A DNA stretch of 64,000 nucleotides from Colwellia sp. (lineage in GTDB: Bacteria > Pseudomonadota > Gammaproteobacteria > Enterobacterales > Alteromonadaceae): contig JABSOY010000011.1 in the NCBI GenBank assembly GCA_013215385.1, positions 1 to 64,000 of the forward strand. Direction: 5' to 3'. A program made the position numbers and the translations under genes. Positions within the stretch are counted from its first letter, which is position 1, and the number at the start of each line of letters is the position of its first letter. The notes beneath the pieces were generated by a model. It had not been told where the DNA came from. It saw nothing but the letters and a program-made list of their open reading frames with translations, and made no database searches. This document shows, piece after piece, positions 31,082-42,416 of this stretch.

Positions 31082-31975
31082 CTAAGGTTGAGCAATCAAA
31101 TGAACATCGCGTTGTGGGAACGGGATCTCAATATTATTTTCTTTTAAGGTTAAATAAATGGCTTTATAAGCTTTGAATTTTGCGGCATATAAATTAATTG
31201 TCGGTGTCCATAAGCGAATTGAGATGTTAATTGAGCTGTCAGCAAATTCACCAATACCAATTTGTGCTTCGCGCGACTTGCCAACAATACCAATATCATT
31301 AATAACTGTTTCCAACAAACTGATAACTTTTAGTGGGTCTTCTTTGTAGGCAATGCCGACAGTTAGTTCTAACAATGAGTCATTTTTGGAATTATGCAGT
31401 ACTTCACCGACAATGTGTTTATTTGGAATGGTAATACGAACATCGTCTTGGTCACTAATGATGGTATAAGCGAGCAAAACTTCTTTCACAATACCTGTTA
31501 CACCTTGTACTGTTATGGTATCGCCGACAACAAAGGGACGAATAATAATGATATTAAAACCAGCCGCATAATTTGCTAATAGACCTTGAAGGGCTAAACC
31601 CGCACCAAGAGATATTGCCCCGATGGCGGCAATAAATGGTGTTACACTAATGCCTAGTTTACTTAAAGATATTATTGCGATCATAATAACAATAAGCATT
31701 TTACTGGTGTTAGCCAAAAACTGGCTGAGGGTGATATCAAGTTTATGTCTGGTACATAACTTTAAAACTACATTAGCTATTTTCCCAGCAAGCATGTAGC
31801 CGACAAAGAAAATAATAAATGCACCAATTAACTGAAACGTATAATTAGCAAAAAAATCAAGGATAATATTATAAACATAGCTCACTTGATCAATTTCTTG
31901 TCGCAATAAATCAGCAGCTGCTAATGTGATAGTTTCTTCAGCTTCTGGCGCAGTCTGTTCTACTTTTTCAAACAT
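31082..31975 (-). CDS. MscS-family small-conductance mechanosensitive channel
   Basis: 297 residues. Three membrane helices; the third, pore-lining helix carries the Gly/Ala-rich pattern IAAIGAISLGAGLALQGLLANYAAG. The cytoplasmic beta domain follows with RPFVVGDTITVQGVTG and IPNKHIVGEVLHN. It opens under membrane tension to release solutes at osmotic downshock. Length and layout match E. coli MscS (286 residues). Monocistronic. Confidence 0.93.
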   Translation of the reverse strand: MFEKVEQTAPEAEETITLAAADLLRQEIDQVSYVYNIILDFFANYTFQLIGAFIIFFVGYMLAGKIANVVLKLCTRHKLDITLSQFLANTSKMLIVIMIAIISLSKLGISVTPFIAAIGAISLGAGLALQGLLANYAAGFNIIIIRPFVVGDTITVQGVTGIVKEVLLAYTIISDQDDVRITIPNKHIVGEVLHNSKNDSLLELTVGIAYKEDPLKVISLLETVINDIGIVGKSREAQIGIGEFADSSINISIRLWTPTINLYAAKFKAYKAIYLTLKENNIEIPFPQRDVHLIAQP

Positions 31976-32135
31976 ATTAGTTCCATGAGTTTTGGTGTGG
32001 TTTAATGTGGAATTTTTTCGCCACTAGGCGTAAATAAAGAATATAGCTTTATTTTATCTTTTTCTCACAATAGGTTATGCTTAAACTTCAGGTTGAATTC
32101 TACTCAGTAATGTACTAAAAAGCACTCAATTATTC

Positions 32136-32753
32136 ATGAATGAACAAACTTCATTATGGCAAGGGGACTACCAGTCAGCTGACTTTGCTGAGCTTTGTAA
32201 TGCGTTATATGAAAGAGAGTTACGTCAATTAAGTGAATTGCCTCTTTCATCTGTTCAAGTTATTCAAGGCCGTATAAAAAGCTTGCCACATTACATTAAA
32301 CGTACCGCATATTCTATGCTGCAAGTACAAACGCCGCTTGCACTTGATGTGCAAAATGCTAGTTGGTCGGCGAAGCAAAGTTTACAGGTGCCGTTAAGCG
32401 GTCAAGCACTAGACTCTGTAAATAAATGGTACCAATCTATTAGTTTAAATCACGGATTAGTGGTTCCGATTGCGACAGCTTCTACTATCTTATTAGATTC
32501 AATTGACCGCGTCGATAATGATAACCAGCGATTTAGAACCAATGCTCACGGTTGGTTTTATCTAGAAACAAATGAAAAAAATACAGCGAATATCCAATTA
32601 CTAAAACCGAACAAAAAAGTAATGACCGCAGCTTGTTGTGGTCATAGTTGGCTAAATAATCATCGAGCTAATCCCTCCATTCCTAGTTTGCGGGAGCTAC
32701 TGCTTTCGTGCGCAATTAATTGGCGTAATTTCAAACAACCCTTAGCAATTTAG
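32136..32753 (+). CDS. Conserved-looking hypothetical protein before ftsB
   Basis: 205 residues, soluble, no signal peptide and no family recognised. Visible features: an N-terminal helical part (FAELCNALYERELRQLSELP), a middle with DSIDRVDNDNQRFRTNAHGWFYLE, and a CCGH motif near residue 165 followed by WLNN. The Cys-Cys-Gly-His could coordinate metal, but this is a guess. A run of 112 bases separates it from ftsB, so it may be an independent unit. No good ribosome-binding site is seen at the ATG. Confidence 0.6.
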   Translation: MNEQTSLWQGDYQSADFAELCNALYERELRQLSELPLSSVQVIQGRIKSLPHYIKRTAYSMLQVQTPLALDVQNASWSAKQSLQVPLSGQALDSVNKWYQSISLNHGLVVPIATASTILLDSIDRVDNDNQRFRTNAHGWFYLETNEKNTANIQLLKPNKKVMTAACCGHSWLNNHRANPSIPSLRELLLSCAINWRNFKQPLAI

Positions 32754-32865
32754 TTTTTTCTCATATAAATGTGTACAGGGTGTTTACACTCGCAAGGACC
32801 CATTTATAATAGCGCGTTACGTTGGCATTTTTTATGATTAATATTCAGCTTTACTTTAGGTTTTT

Positions 32866-33153
32866 ATGCGAGCAATAACAGTACTTTTGCTAGTTTTTAT
32901 AGTGTTATTACAATATCGACTTTGGTTCGGTAAAAACAGCGTGCCTGACTATTTAGCGTTAGAAGCAGAACTGCAGCGTCAGCAGCTTGATAATAACAAG
33001 TTAAAGTATCGTAATAAGTTACTTTACGCAGATACCGATGACTTAAAGTCAGGGGTTGAAGCCATAGAAGAACGTGCTAGAAATGAATTAGGTATGATAA
33101 AAGAAGGTGAAACTTTTTTCCGATTGATCCCATCAGAAAAAAGCAAGCTCTAA
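32866..33153 (+). CDS. ftsB: Cell division protein FtsB
   Basis: 95 residues: a short cytoplasmic start, one membrane helix (ITVLLLVFIVLLQYRLWFG) and a periplasmic coiled coil (LEAELQRQQLDNNKLKYRNK), ending with the family pattern IEERARNELGMIKEGETFF. It forms the FtsQLB divisome complex. Starts the ftsB-ispD-ispF-truD-surE-pcm cluster, 22 bases before ispD. Confidence 0.95.
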   Translation: MRAITVLLLVFIVLLQYRLWFGKNSVPDYLALEAELQRQQLDNNKLKYRNKLLYADTDDLKSGVEAIEERARNELGMIKEGETFFRLIPSEKSKL

Positions 33154-33175
33154 TCAGGTATGGAATAATATAAAT

Positions 33176-33919
33176 ATGTCAAAAAGCTCTACTGAGTTTC
33201 CTCTTCAATTTGTTGCTGTTGTTCCCGCCGCTGGCGTAGGTAAACGTATGTTAGCTCACTGTCCTAAGCAGTATTTAACGATTGAAAATAAGACTGTTTT
33301 AGAACATACCGTCGAACGATTACTGAGCCACCCGGCGATTAATAAAGTGATTATTGCTTTAGGCGAGCACGATGAGTATTTTGCACAAACATCATTGGTA
33401 AATCACCGACAAGTGAAAACAGTTACTGGTGGTAAAGAGCGGGTTGATTCAGTATTAGCTGGATTAAGCGCTGTCGACCAGCAGCAATACCCTTGGGTTT
33501 TAGTGCATGACGCGGCGCGGCCTTGTGTTAGCCTTGGCGATATTTCTGCGTTAATATCTCATTGTTTAGCTAAACAATCAGGTGGGCTACTCGCTGCACC
33601 GGTGCGCGATACAATGAAACGCACAACAGTTACAGTGCTAGATGAAAATCAAGTCTCAGCAACGGTTGAACGTGAAAAACTATGGCATGCCTTAACACCA
33701 CAAATGTACTTGGTTAATGAATTAAAAAGCGCAATTATTTCAGGGCTTAGCAATGATGTCGCTTTAACGGATGAATCTTCAGCGGTTGAACTTGCTGGCT
33801 TTCCTAGCCTGTTAGTGCCAGCAAGTAGTGAAAACATAAAAATCACTCATCCCGACGATTTAGCATTAGCTGCTTTCTATTTACATAAACAAAAAAATGC
33901 AAAGTTACAGGAACAATAA
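33176..33919 (+). CDS. ispD: 2-C-methyl-D-erythritol 4-phosphate cytidylyltransferase
   Basis: 247 residues. MEP-pathway enzyme that joins CTP and MEP. The nucleotide-binding [11 protein letters not shown], the VHDAARPC motif and TDESSAVE near the end are all present. Its stop overlaps the ispF start (ATGA-type junction at 33919), implying coupled translation with the enzyme two steps later. Confidence 0.97.
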   Translation: MSKSSTEFPLQFVAVVPAAGVGKRMLAHCPKQYLTIENKTVLEHTVERLLSHPAINKVIIALGEHDEYFAQTSLVNHRQVKTVTGGKERVDSVLAGLSAVDQQQYPWVLVHDAARPCVSLGDISALISHCLAKQSGGLLAAPVRDTMKRTTVTVLDENQVSATVEREKLWHALTPQMYLVNELKSAIISGLSNDVALTDESSAVELAGFPSLLVPASSENIKITHPDDLALAAFYLHKQKNAKLQEQ

Positions 33920-34419
33920 TGAGAATAGGTCACGGCTTCGATGTACATAAATTTGGTGGTAAAGGCCCGGTAGTTTTAGCGGGGGTAGAAATAGATTACC
34001 CACAAGGGTTTATTGCACACTCTGACGGTGATGTGGCGATTCATGCCTTATGTGACGCAATTTTAGGCGCACTTTGTTTGGCTGATATTGGTAATCACTT
34101 TCCTGATACCGATGGCCAATATAAAAATATTTCTAGTCGAATTTTGTTACGCCATGTTGTTGGTTTGATGACCGAGAAAGGTTATCAATTGGGAAATGCC
34201 GATATTACAATTGTGGCGCAAGCCCCTAAAATTTCACCTCATTTAATCGCGATGCGCACTTATTTAAGTGAAGACCTACAAGCCGATATTGATCAAGTCA
34301 ATGTTAAAGCGACAACTACCGAAAAGTTAGGTTATGCCGGAAGAAAAGAAGGTGTTGCTGTACATGCTGTGGTGTTGTTAGCAAAAATTCCCCGTTCAGT
34401 TTTAGAGAAAAATATATAA
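33919..34419 (+). CDS. ispF: 2-C-methyl-D-erythritol 2,4-cyclodiphosphate synthase
   Basis: 166 residues, usual length about 160. Metal-binding GHGFDVHKF (Asp8, His10) at the start, [15 protein letters not shown], then [10 protein letters not shown] and the C-terminal [16 protein letters not shown]. Cyclises CDP-methylerythritol phosphate in isoprenoid synthesis. Overlaps ispD by one base and is two bases before truD. Confidence 0.97.
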   Translation: MRIGHGFDVHKFGGKGPVVLAGVEIDYPQGFIAHSDGDVAIHALCDAILGALCLADIGNHFPDTDGQYKNISSRILLRHVVGLMTEKGYQLGNADITIVAQAPKISPHLIAMRTYLSEDLQADIDQVNVKATTTEKLGYAGRKEGVAVHAVVLLAKIPRSVLEKNI

Positions 34420-34420
34420 A

Positions 34421-35455
34421 ATGTCTAAACCATTAAATTATCTATATGGAAAACCACTAGCCACTGGGCAGTTACGCTCACAAATGAGCGACTTCAAAGT
34501 GGTTGAAAAATTACCCTTTGAGCCTTGCGGTGAAGGTGAACACTTATTTATTCATATTCGAAAAACCGGCGCCAATACCATAGTAGTCGCCCGAGCACTG
34601 GCGAAATATTTCAAAGTAAAAGAAATGCTTGTTTCTTATGCGGGTTTAAAAGATCGTTTTGCCGTTACCCAGCAATGGTTTGGTGTTCATGTGCCAGGTA
34701 AAACCGTTTATGATTTAAGTGACTTAAGGATTGATGGCGTTGAAATTTTGTCCTCAAAGCGCCATAACAAAAAACTGCGTATTGGCGCCTTACTCGGTAA
34801 TACTTTTGAATTAGTCTTGAGGAATGTCACCAATGCCGATGAAGTTTTACGACGCTGGGCTGCGGTTAGCCAGTTTGGCGTACCAAATTATTTTGGTGAG
34901 CAACGCTTTGGTATAAATGGCGGCAACCTTGAAAGAGCCACAGAGCTGTTTCAAGGAAAGAAAGTAAAAGATAAAAAGAAGCGCGGCTTGTATTTATCGG
35001 CGGCACGTTCTGAAATTTTTAATCAAATAGTCAATAAACGCATTGAAGACAACCAATTTGAGTCGCTGCAAGTGGGAGACGTTTTCATGCTAAATGGTAC
35101 ACAATCTGTCTTTTTAGCGGATGAAATTGATGAAAAAATAAAACAACGATTCCAAGAAAAAGATATTGATTTAACTGCCGCACTTTGGGGGGCCGGTGAG
35201 TTAATGCCACAGGGTGGTTCACAAGCTTTCGAACAAACTGTTGCCGACGATTTCCCTGAATTTTGTCAAGGTTTAGCTAAGTTTGGTTTAAAGCAAGAGC
35301 GACGTAAAATTCGATTGTCACTATCTGAAGGAAAAATAAAATCGGAAAATGACACGATAACGTTAAGCTTCTTTTTACCTTCAGGTTGCTATGCTACTAC
35401 CATCTTACGTGAGTTAATCCACTATCAAGATATGACAGAACGAGCGGTAAACTAA
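34421..35455 (+). CDS. truD: tRNA pseudouridine(13) synthase
   Basis: 344 residues. The catalytic Asp is in [15 protein letters not shown]; the TruD-specific insertion domain follows with [13 protein letters not shown]. It ends with the family segment [17 protein letters not shown]. Modifies U13 in tRNA-Glu. Tightly packed between ispF and surE. Confidence 0.96.
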   Translation: MSKPLNYLYGKPLATGQLRSQMSDFKVVEKLPFEPCGEGEHLFIHIRKTGANTIVVARALAKYFKVKEMLVSYAGLKDRFAVTQQWFGVHVPGKTVYDLSDLRIDGVEILSSKRHNKKLRIGALLGNTFELVLRNVTNADEVLRRWAAVSQFGVPNYFGEQRFGINGGNLERATELFQGKKVKDKKKRGLYLSAARSEIFNQIVNKRIEDNQFESLQVGDVFMLNGTQSVFLADEIDEKIKQRFQEKDIDLTAALWGAGELMPQGGSQAFEQTVADDFPEFCQGLAKFGLKQERRKIRLSLSEGKIKSENDTITLSFFLPSGCYATTILRELIHYQDMTERAVN

Positions 35456-35459
35456 TATC

Positions 35460-36206
35460 ATGAAAATATTATTAAGTAACGATGACGGTGTTCATGCATT
35501 AGGTATTAAAGTACTTTACGAAGAACTAGCGAAAATGGCAGATGTTACTGTTGTTGCGCCAGACAGAAACTGCAGTGGTGCCAGTAATTCATTAACATTA
35601 CTTAACCCTTTACGAACGCATACCCTTGATAATGGCTTTATTTCGGTAAATGGTACCCCAACTGACTCGGTGCATTTAGCTATTAGCCAATTAGTTACTC
35701 CTGACCTTGTTGTTGCGGGCATTAATTGTGGTGCAAACTTAGGTGACGACACGCTCTATTCTGGTACGGTAGCAGCCGCAACCGAAGGTCGACATATGGG
35801 CATGCCTGCGATTGCCGTATCGCTTGTGGGTAAAGATGAACAGCATTATAAAACGGCCGCCGTCGTTACCGCAAAGTTTATCCAACGATTACAGTCTCAT
35901 CCATTAGCCGCTGATCAAATTATTAATATCAATGTACCCGATATTCCGCTCGATGAACTAAAGGGCGTGAAAGTGACTCGTTTAGGTCATCGGCACAAAG
36001 CAGAGATGATGCAGAAAACCCAAGATCCCTGGCAACGTGATATTTATTGGTATGGTCGATTAGGGCAAGAGCAAGACGGTGGTGAAGGCACTGACTTTAA
36101 TGCAGTCGCCAATGGATATGCGTCAATCACGCCATTAACCGTTGATATGACAGCATATAAAAGTTTAGCCGCAATGACCGCTTGGGTTGATGATTTAGCC
36201 ATCTAA
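35460..36206 (+). CDS. surE: 5'/3'-nucleotidase SurE
   Basis: 248 residues. The metal site begins [13 protein letters not shown]; further family motifs are [44 protein letters not shown] (Asn ligands) and the C-terminal [10 protein letters not shown] stationary-phase survival phosphatase acting on nucleotides, 4 bases after truD and upstream of pcm, the classical order. Confidence 0.97.
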   Translation: MKILLSNDDGVHALGIKVLYEELAKMADVTVVAPDRNCSGASNSLTLLNPLRTHTLDNGFISVNGTPTDSVHLAISQLVTPDLVVAGINCGANLGDDTLYSGTVAAATEGRHMGMPAIAVSLVGKDEQHYKTAAVVTAKFIQRLQSHPLAADQIININVPDIPLDELKGVKVTRLGHRHKAEMMQKTQDPWQRDIYWYGRLGQEQDGGEGTDFNAVANGYASITPLTVDMTAYKSLAAMTAWVDDLAI

Positions 36207-36260
36207 TAGCAACAAATATTAATTTTAAAATAAGAATAACAAAATAGAAAAGAGCAAGTT

Positions 36261-36923
36261 ATGAATGTTAGGGTAGATAGCCGTGTTAGCGGTAAATCAC
36301 GTCGTAGTGGTGAAATATTAGCACAAAAGTTACATGGTGAAGGCATACGTGACCAACGTGTCTTACAAGCGATAGCACAATCACCTCGTCATATTTTTGT
36401 ACCTGAAATACTAGCGCATAAGGCTTATGACAATACGGCATTACCAATTGGTCAAGGGCAAACAATTTCACAGCCTTATATTGTCGCCAAAATGTCTGAG
36501 CTGTTATTAGCCGATGGTATGCCCGAGAGCATTTTAGAAATAGGTACTGGCTCTGGTTACCAGACGTCAATTCTTGCGCAGTTAGTGCCGAAAGTTTTTT
36601 CTGTCGAGCGTATCAAGAGCCTACAATGGCAGGCTAAGCGACGATTGCAGTCAATGGACCTGCACAATGTTGCTATGAAACATGGTGACGGCTGGAAAGG
36701 CTGGCACAGTAAATCGCCATTTCAAGCGATCATCGTTACGGCGGCACCCTCTGAAGTGCCTCAAGCGTTGTTAGAACAACTCGCTGATGGTGGACGTTTA
36801 GTTATACCTGTAGGTTTAGATACACAAGTGTTAAAAGTTATAACTCGCCATGGCGATGAATATAAAGAACAGCAAGTTGAAATGGTAAAGTTTGTGCCGC
36901 TTGTTCCTGGTGCGGTAATTTAA
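36261..36923 (+). CDS. pcm: Protein-L-isoaspartate O-methyltransferase
   Basis: 220 residues. SAM-binding [16 protein letters not shown], preceded by the substrate-loop pattern [15 protein letters not shown]. Methylates isoaspartyl residues to start repair of aged proteins. Contains the expected VERIKSL and [10 protein letters not shown] strands. Ribosome-binding site AAGAG before the ATG. Confidence 0.97.
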   Translation: MNVRVDSRVSGKSRRSGEILAQKLHGEGIRDQRVLQAIAQSPRHIFVPEILAHKAYDNTALPIGQGQTISQPYIVAKMSELLLADGMPESILEIGTGSGYQTSILAQLVPKVFSVERIKSLQWQAKRRLQSMDLHNVAMKHGDGWKGWHSKSPFQAIIVTAAPSEVPQALLEQLADGGRLVIPVGLDTQVLKVITRHGDEYKEQQVEMVKFVPLVPGAVI

Positions 36924-36950
36924 TTTAGTAGTTTAAGGGTAAAGATTTAA

Positions 36951-37529
36951 GTGAAAATATTTTCAAAAATGTATGAATGGACGATGCGTTGGGCTGAACA
37001 TAAGTTTGCACCAAGAATGTTAGCAATATTAACTTTTGCTGAGTCGATATTTTTCCCTATTCCACCAGATGTGCTCCTTGCACCTATGGTACTCGCTAAA
37101 CCTGAAAAAGCATGGTCTTATGCAACATTAACAACTATAGCTTCTATTCTAGGTGGTTCAGTTGGTTATTTACTTGGTTATTACATGTTCGAACCCTGGA
37201 TACAGCCGGCGATTACGGCAATGAATAAACAAGAGGGGTTTGATGCGGTCGTTCTATGGTTTGATCAATGGGGGATTTGGGTGATATTTATCGCAGGTTT
37301 TTCGCCTATTCCATACAAGCTATTTACGGTAAGTGCTGGCTTTTTACAAATGGCTTTTTTACCCTTTTTTATTGCTTCAGCCATTGGTCGGGGCATGAGG
37401 TTTTTCCTAGTTGCCGGTATTATTCGTTGGGGTGGTGCGGCAATGGAACAGAAAATTCGACAATGGATTGATATACTCGGCTGGATTATTGTCGGATTGA
37501 TTATTGTTGCTTACTTTATATTACGTTAA
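36951..37529 (+). CDS. yqaA: YqaA-type membrane protein (SNARE-associated/DedA-like)
   Basis: 192 residues. It begins with a GTG and carries four or more membrane helices with the DedA-like patterns FFPIPPDVLLAPMVL and GFSPIPYKLFTVSAGFL. Conserved acidic and proline residues in these loops resemble DedA transport proteins. This gene sits between pcm and nlpD in many Alteromonadales and Vibrionaceae. The molecular role is not established. Confidence 0.88.
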   Translation: MKIFSKMYEWTMRWAEHKFAPRMLAILTFAESIFFPIPPDVLLAPMVLAKPEKAWSYATLTTIASILGGSVGYLLGYYMFEPWIQPAITAMNKQEGFDAVVLWFDQWGIWVIFIAGFSPIPYKLFTVSAGFLQMAFLPFFIASAIGRGMRFFLVAGIIRWGGAAMEQKIRQWIDILGWIIVGLIIVAYFILR

Positions 37530-37564
37530 ATAATACGATTTGTGGATAATAGGAAAATACCTTT

Positions 37565-38425
37565 TTGACTTTGAATGTACTCAAACAGACATCTTGGCAA
37601 GTAAAAAAACAGATATCTGTGGCTTTGCTATTGCTATCTTTTTTTATGGTTAGTTGTTCATCTAACCATAAACCCGCACCTGTCGTAGATGTTCAAGGTT
37701 CAGTCCCTTTAAGTAAACTTGTTAAAAGTAGTTTGAATGGACGTGAATATATAGTTAAAAAAGGTGAAACATTATATTCAATTTCTTGGCGAGCTAATAT
37801 TGATGTAAGCACTCTTGCAACGTTCAATAAATTATCCTCACCTTATCAAATATTTCCCGGACAAAAATTATTTTTGGTTAAAAATACAGCTAAAGCCAGT
37901 CAGAATGTAGTGCGGGATGAAAGTGGGCAAAAGCAGAAACAAAAAAGGGTAAAAAAACCTGTTGCATCAAATAAAAAGCAGGCGTATGGTAAAAATGTAA
38001 GAGGCGAAAAAGTAAGCAAAAAAGCCACTACACAAGGCACAAACTTTTCACAAAAAATAAGAAATTGGTTGTGGCCAGCAAAAGGGAAAGTTATTGAAGG
38101 ATTCTCTACTGCAAAGCAAGGTAATAAAGGAATTAACATCGCAGGTCGACGCGGTGATCCGATAAAGTCTACTGCTGACGGCAAGGTTGTTTATGCCGGT
38201 GATGCGTTACGAGGATACGGGCAATTAATTATTGTTAAACATAACGATGATTATCTAAGCGCTTATGCTCACAACGATCGCATTTTGGTCAAGGAACAGC
38301 AGTTGATTAAAGCGGGTCAAGTTATCGCAGAAATGGGCGATACTGACGCTGAAAGAGTTATGCTTCATTTTGAAGTTCGCTTTCGCGGAAAATCAGTAAA
38401 CCCGATGAAGTACTTGTCGAAATAA
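37565..38425 (+). CDS. nlpD: Murein hydrolase activator NlpD, lipoprotein
   Basis: 286 residues from a TTG start. Lipoprotein signal with MVSC lipobox, a LysM peptidoglycan-binding domain (YIVKKGETLYSISWRANID) and a C-terminal LytM/M23 domain (ALRGYGQLIIVKHNDDY). As in other NlpD proteins the zinc-ligand positions are degenerate (GINIAG where an active peptidase has H and D), so it should activate an amidase rather than cut peptidoglycan itself. In relatives the rpoS promoter lies within this gene. Confidence 0.93.
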   Translation: MTLNVLKQTSWQVKKQISVALLLLSFFMVSCSSNHKPAPVVDVQGSVPLSKLVKSSLNGREYIVKKGETLYSISWRANIDVSTLATFNKLSSPYQIFPGQKLFLVKNTAKASQNVVRDESGQKQKQKRVKKPVASNKKQAYGKNVRGEKVSKKATTQGTNFSQKIRNWLWPAKGKVIEGFSTAKQGNKGINIAGRRGDPIKSTADGKVVYAGDALRGYGQLIIVKHNDDYLSAYAHNDRILVKEQQLIKAGQVIAEMGDTDAERVMLHFEVRFRGKSVNPMKYLSK

Positions 38426-38511
38426 TAATAAATTTAAAAAATATAAATTGGAGTTAACGTGAATATTTAATCATTAATAATAAGCTTTGCTAAATATTGG
38501 GAGATAACAGC

Positions 38512-39435
38512 ATGGGCATAGAAAAAGAAACAATGGATACTGTAATAGAAAAGAAAGAGCCAGCTAAAACATCAACTATTGATAGAGATGACGCACCATC
38601 TAATTTAGATGCAACTCAGTTGTATTTAAGCGAAATAGGATTTTCGCCGCTATTAAGTGCCGAAGAAGAAGTCTACTTTTCTCGCCTTGCTCTAAAAGGT
38701 GACGAACCTTCAAGAAAACGCATGATTGAAAGTAATTTGCGTTTAGTAGTTAAAATTGCCCGTCGTTATAATAATCGTGGTTTACCCTTATTAGATTTAA
38801 TTGAAGAAGGAAATTTAGGTCTGATCCGCGCCGTAGAAAAGTTTGATCCTGAACGTGGTTTCCGTTTCTCAACATACGCAACTTGGTGGATTCGTCAAAC
38901 CATTGAGCGCGCTATAATGAACCAAACTCGCACTATTCGTCTTCCTATTCATGTGGTTAAAGAACTTAATATTTATTTACGTACCTCACGCGAATTAGTT
39001 CAAAAACTTGATCATGAACCAACCGCAGAAGATATTGCAAAAGCACTTGATGTTCCGGTTGCTAATGTTACTAAAATGCTACGGTTAAACGAACGCATGA
39101 CCTCTGTTGATTCACCTTTTGGTGGTGAAAATGATAAAGTATTACTTGATGTTATCCCAGATGAAAAATGTGGTGGCCCAGAAGGCAGCCTGCAAACAAC
39201 TGATATTAAAAATAATATTATTCACTGGTTAAATGAATTGAATTCTAAACAGCGTGAAGTGCTTGCGCGTCGTTTTGGCCTATTGGGCTATGAAGCGGCA
39301 ACGTTAGAAGATGTTGGTGTTGAAATTGGTTTAACACGTGAGCGTGTTCGTCAAATTCAAGTTGAAGCATTAAAACGTTTACGTGATATTCTAAGTCAAC
39401 AAGACTTGTCAATTGAAGCGCTATTTCAGGCGTAG
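38512..39435 (+). CDS. rpoS: RNA polymerase sigma factor RpoS
   Basis: About 307 residues. Region 1.2 ([20 protein letters not shown]), region 2 ([20 protein letters not shown]), region 3 and region 4 with the C-terminal helix-turn-helix ([18 protein letters not shown]) are complete. The frame extends upstream to a TTG at 38497, but the ATG at 38512 has GGGAG 8 bases before it. General stress and stationary-phase sigma factor, in its usual place after nlpD and facing mutS. Confidence 0.97.
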   Translation: MGIEKETMDTVIEKKEPAKTSTIDRDDAPSNLDATQLYLSEIGFSPLLSAEEEVYFSRLALKGDEPSRKRMIESNLRLVVKIARRYNNRGLPLLDLIEEGNLGLIRAVEKFDPERGFRFSTYATWWIRQTIERAIMNQTRTIRLPIHVVKELNIYLRTSRELVQKLDHEPTAEDIAKALDVPVANVTKMLRLNERMTSVDSPFGGENDKVLLDVIPDEKCGGPEGSLQTTDIKNNIIHWLNELNSKQREVLARRFGLLGYEAATLEDVGVEIGLTRERVRQIQVEALKRLRDILSQQDLSIEALFQA

Positions 39436-39440
39436 TTACC

Positions 39441-39494
39441 CGCTTATATTAAAATAAGCGCATGAAAGAAAAACCAGCAATTGCTGGTTTTTTT
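39441..39494. terminator. Two hairpins ending rpoS and mutS
   Basis: First hairpin CGCTTAT/ATAAGCG (39441-39460). The second is a classical terminator: AAAAACCAGC (39469-39478), AATT loop, GCTGGTTTTTTT (39483-39494). The A-rich left flank lets it serve the convergent mutS as well. Confidence 0.9.
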
Positions 39495-39517
39495 GTTTCT
39501 ATAAAAGCTAAATTAAT

Positions 39518-42097
39518 TTACATTTTATCTTTAAGTTCAAAAAGTAAATCTAATGCTTGTTTAGGACTGAGGTCGTTAACGTCAATTTCAGCGAGTGACT
39601 CTAGAACAGGATGGTTAGCTTCGTTAAAAGAAAGCTGTTCAAAAGGTTGTTGTTCAATATCAATAACTGACGGAGCTTGTTTGGCTTCGAGCTCTGCTAG
39701 TCGCTGTTTCGCACGTTGTATTACTTTTTTCGGAACACCTGCTAGTTGCGCAACTTGTAAGCCAAAACTTTTGCTGGCAGCTCCCTCTTGTACCGTATGC
39801 ATAAAAACAATGTTATCGCCATGCTCTACAGCGTCTAAATGTACATTGGCAAGGGTTGGGATTTGCTCAGCCAATAAAGTTAATTCAAAATAATGGCTGG
39901 CAAACAAAGTAAAAGCTTTCGTTTTTAGCGCTAACATTTCAGCACAAGCCCAAGCGAGCGACAACCCGTCGTAAGTACTTGTTCCCCGTCCAATCTCATC
40001 AAGTAAGATCAAACTTTTTGCTGTGGCATTATGTAAAATGTTTGCTGTTTCTGTCATCTCAACCATAAAGGTTGAACGACCACTGGCTAAATCATCCGAG
40101 GCGCCGATACGGGTAAATATTCGATCAACTATACCTATTTTTGCCGAGTCTGCAGGTACGTAACACCCCACATGAGCTAATAATACTATTAATGCAGTTT
40201 GACGCATATAAGTCGATTTACCGCCCATATTTGGCCCAGTGATAATTAGCATTTCACGTTGGTCATTTAAAATAACGGGATTGGCAATAAACGGCTCACT
40301 GGTCATCAGCTCAACAACAGGATGTCGCCCCCCACTTATTTCTATGCCACTTTGTTGTGTTATGTTTGGCATAACATAATGTAAACTTTCAGCACGTTCT
40401 GCGAAGGTGTTTAAAACATCCAACTCGGCAATCGCTTGAGCAAGCAATTGTAATTTTTCTAAATCTGGGAGAACAAGATCGAATAGCTCGTCGTATAATC
40501 GTTTCTCGAGCGCAAGAAATTTACTTTGCGCACTGAGCACTTTTTCTTCATGCTGTTTTAATTCAGTAGTAATATAACGTTCATTGTTTTTCAGCGTTTG
40601 ACGACGAACGTAATCATCGGGTACATCACCTGCAGCACTACGACTAATTTCAATGAAAAATCCGTGCACTCTATTGTAACCAACTTTTAAAGAAGATATA
40701 CCCGTACGTTCTTTTTCACGAGCTTCTAACTGAGCAAGGAACTCTGTTGCGCCATCACTTAAGTCACGCAAAACATCAAGTTCCTCATGGTAGCCTTTAG
40801 CAATAACACCACCGTCACGAATAAGTACCGGCGGATTTTCAACTAAAGCATGTTGAAGCAGCTGATAGAGTTCAGGCATAGGAGTACTTTGCGATGCTAA
40901 CTGACTAATATGCTCTTGCTGACAAGGTTGTAATTGTTGCTGAAGTTCGGGTAGTTGACTCAGGGCATTTCTTATACGGGCAAAATCTCTTGGACGAGCA
41001 GAGCGCAGAGCGACGCGAGAAACGATACGTTCTATGTCACCAAAGGTTTTTAATTTATTGAATAAATCGCTGACGATATCATGGGATAAAAGCTCACTGA
41101 CCGCATTTTGACGTGCTGATACTACCGATAAATCTCGCAGCGGAAAATGCAACCAGCGTTTTAATAAACGTGATCCCATCGGTGTTGCTGATTTATCTAA
41201 TACCGACGCTAGGGTATTCTCAAAGCCGCCCTGTAAATTTCGTGTCAACTCTAAATTACGACGTGTAGCCGCATCTAAAATAACCCCAGACGCTGAAGAT
41301 TCACAAATAATTGCACGAATATGAGGAAGTGCACTACGCTGACATTCTTTTACATATTGAAATAAACAACCGGCAGCCATTAATCCTAACGGTTTATCGT
41401 GAACGCCAAACCCCGTTAGCTCTTTAGTACCAAATTGTTTGTTAAGTAAGTTAACTGCGGTATCTACATCGAATTCCCACTCAGGTCTACGACGTAAACC
41501 TTGACAGCCTTTTAATAACTCTGGCGCTGAAAATGATTCGCTATACAATAATTCTGCGGGTGACAAACGCTGTAGCTCAGCTTGTAATTGTTCTTTTGTC
41601 TCTGGCTCTGTTAAGACAAAACGACCACTGGTCATATCAAGGTAAGATAAACCAAAACCCTGCGAAGATTTATTATTTACTTCACTGACAGCAACAATTA
41701 AGTTGTCATGATTATCAAGTAATAATGCCTCATCACTTATTGTGCCAGGGGTTATTACACGGACAACTTTTCTTTCAACAGGACCTTTACTGGTCGCTGG
41801 ATCGCCAATTTGTTCACAAATAGCAACCGACTCACCAAGCCGCACTAATTTAGCCAAATAGTTTTCGACCGCATGATATGGGACACCCGCCATAGGAATA
41901 GCATTACCGCCTGTTTTACCACGAGCGGTAAGAGAAATATCGAGTAAATCAGAAGCCTTTCTAGCGTCATCAAAAAATAATTCGTAAAAGTCACCCATAC
42001 GATAAAAAATTAAAATATTGGGGAATTCAGCTTTTATTGTTAGGTACTGTCGCATCATAGGTGTATGCGATGATAAGTCTTGGATTGGTGTAGTCAT
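39518..42097 (-). CDS. mutS: DNA mismatch repair protein MutS
   Basis: About 859 residues. The N-terminal mismatch-binding domain carries [11 protein letters not shown] (the Phe-x-Glu wedge), and the C-terminal ATPase has Walker [28 protein letters not shown] and ASHYFELT. The frame opens at 42115; I chose the ATG at 42097 ([15 protein letters not shown]) because relatives begin about there, though neither start has a strong ribosome-binding site. Intact, so mismatch repair should work. Divergent from recA. Confidence 0.96.
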   Translation of the reverse strand: MTTPIQDLSSHTPMMRQYLTIKAEFPNILIFYRMGDFYELFFDDARKASDLLDISLTARGKTGGNAIPMAGVPYHAVENYLAKLVRLGESVAICEQIGDPATSKGPVERKVVRVITPGTISDEALLLDNHDNLIVAVSEVNNKSSQGFGLSYLDMTSGRFVLTEPETKEQLQAELQRLSPAELLYSESFSAPELLKGCQGLRRRPEWEFDVDTAVNLLNKQFGTKELTGFGVHDKPLGLMAAGCLFQYVKECQRSALPHIRAIICESSASGVILDAATRRNLELTRNLQGGFENTLASVLDKSATPMGSRLLKRWLHFPLRDLSVVSARQNAVSELLSHDIVSDLFNKLKTFGDIERIVSRVALRSARPRDFARIRNALSQLPELQQQLQPCQQEHISQLASQSTPMPELYQLLQHALVENPPVLIRDGGVIAKGYHEELDVLRDLSDGATEFLAQLEAREKERTGISSLKVGYNRVHGFFIEISRSAAGDVPDDYVRRQTLKNNERYITTELKQHEEKVLSAQSKFLALEKRLYDELFDLVLPDLEKLQLLAQAIAELDVLNTFAERAESLHYVMPNITQQSGIEISGGRHPVVELMTSEPFIANPVILNDQREMLIITGPNMGGKSTYMRQTALIVLLAHVGCYVPADSAKIGIVDRIFTRIGASDDLASGRSTFMVEMTETANILHNATAKSLILLDEIGRGTSTYDGLSLAWACAEMLALKTKAFTLFASHYFELTLLAEQIPTLANVHLDAVEHGDNIVFMHTVQEGAASKSFGLQVAQLAGVPKKVIQRAKQRLAELEAKQAPSVIDIEQQPFEQLSFNEANHPVLESLAEIDVNDLSPKQALDLLFELKDKM

Positions 42098-42362
42098 TGA
42101 AATGCGGTAACTCATAGAATGCTAAAAGATAGGTAAGCGGTAAGTATGCCATACCCCTTTATATAGGTCTTACTTTTTTCAACAAGATTTATTCAGTAGT
42201 TTAACTATTATAAAAAACATTATATGAATAAATATCCAGGGGTAACATTTTCACTATAAATTTAAAAAAGTTACATACCTCTATTTAATGCTTGTTATTC
42301 AAGGTCTTGAGAGTCACGTTTGGTTTTGTTTTTATATTAAATAAAAAAAGTTATAAAAAAGC

Positions 42363-42390
42363 TTGATACTGTATGGTCGTACAGTATACT
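42363..42390 (+). promoter_or_regulatory. SOS promoter with LexA box, ancestral recA promoter
   Basis: TTGATA (42363-42368) and TATACT (42385-42390) are 16 bases apart. The spacer holds a perfect LexA site, TACTGT-N8-ACAGTA (42367-42386), the same architecture as the E. coli recA promoter. It is 27 bases before the ATG of the broken recA copy and about 390 bases before the intact recA. Confidence 0.92.
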
Positions 42391-42416
42391 AACTTCATCA
42401 AAATGAAATCTTAGCA

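Noticed and set aside
39462..39893. Open frame of 143 codons on the plus strand after rpoS
   Set aside because: Antisense to the 3' end of mutS and begins inside the terminator hairpin.
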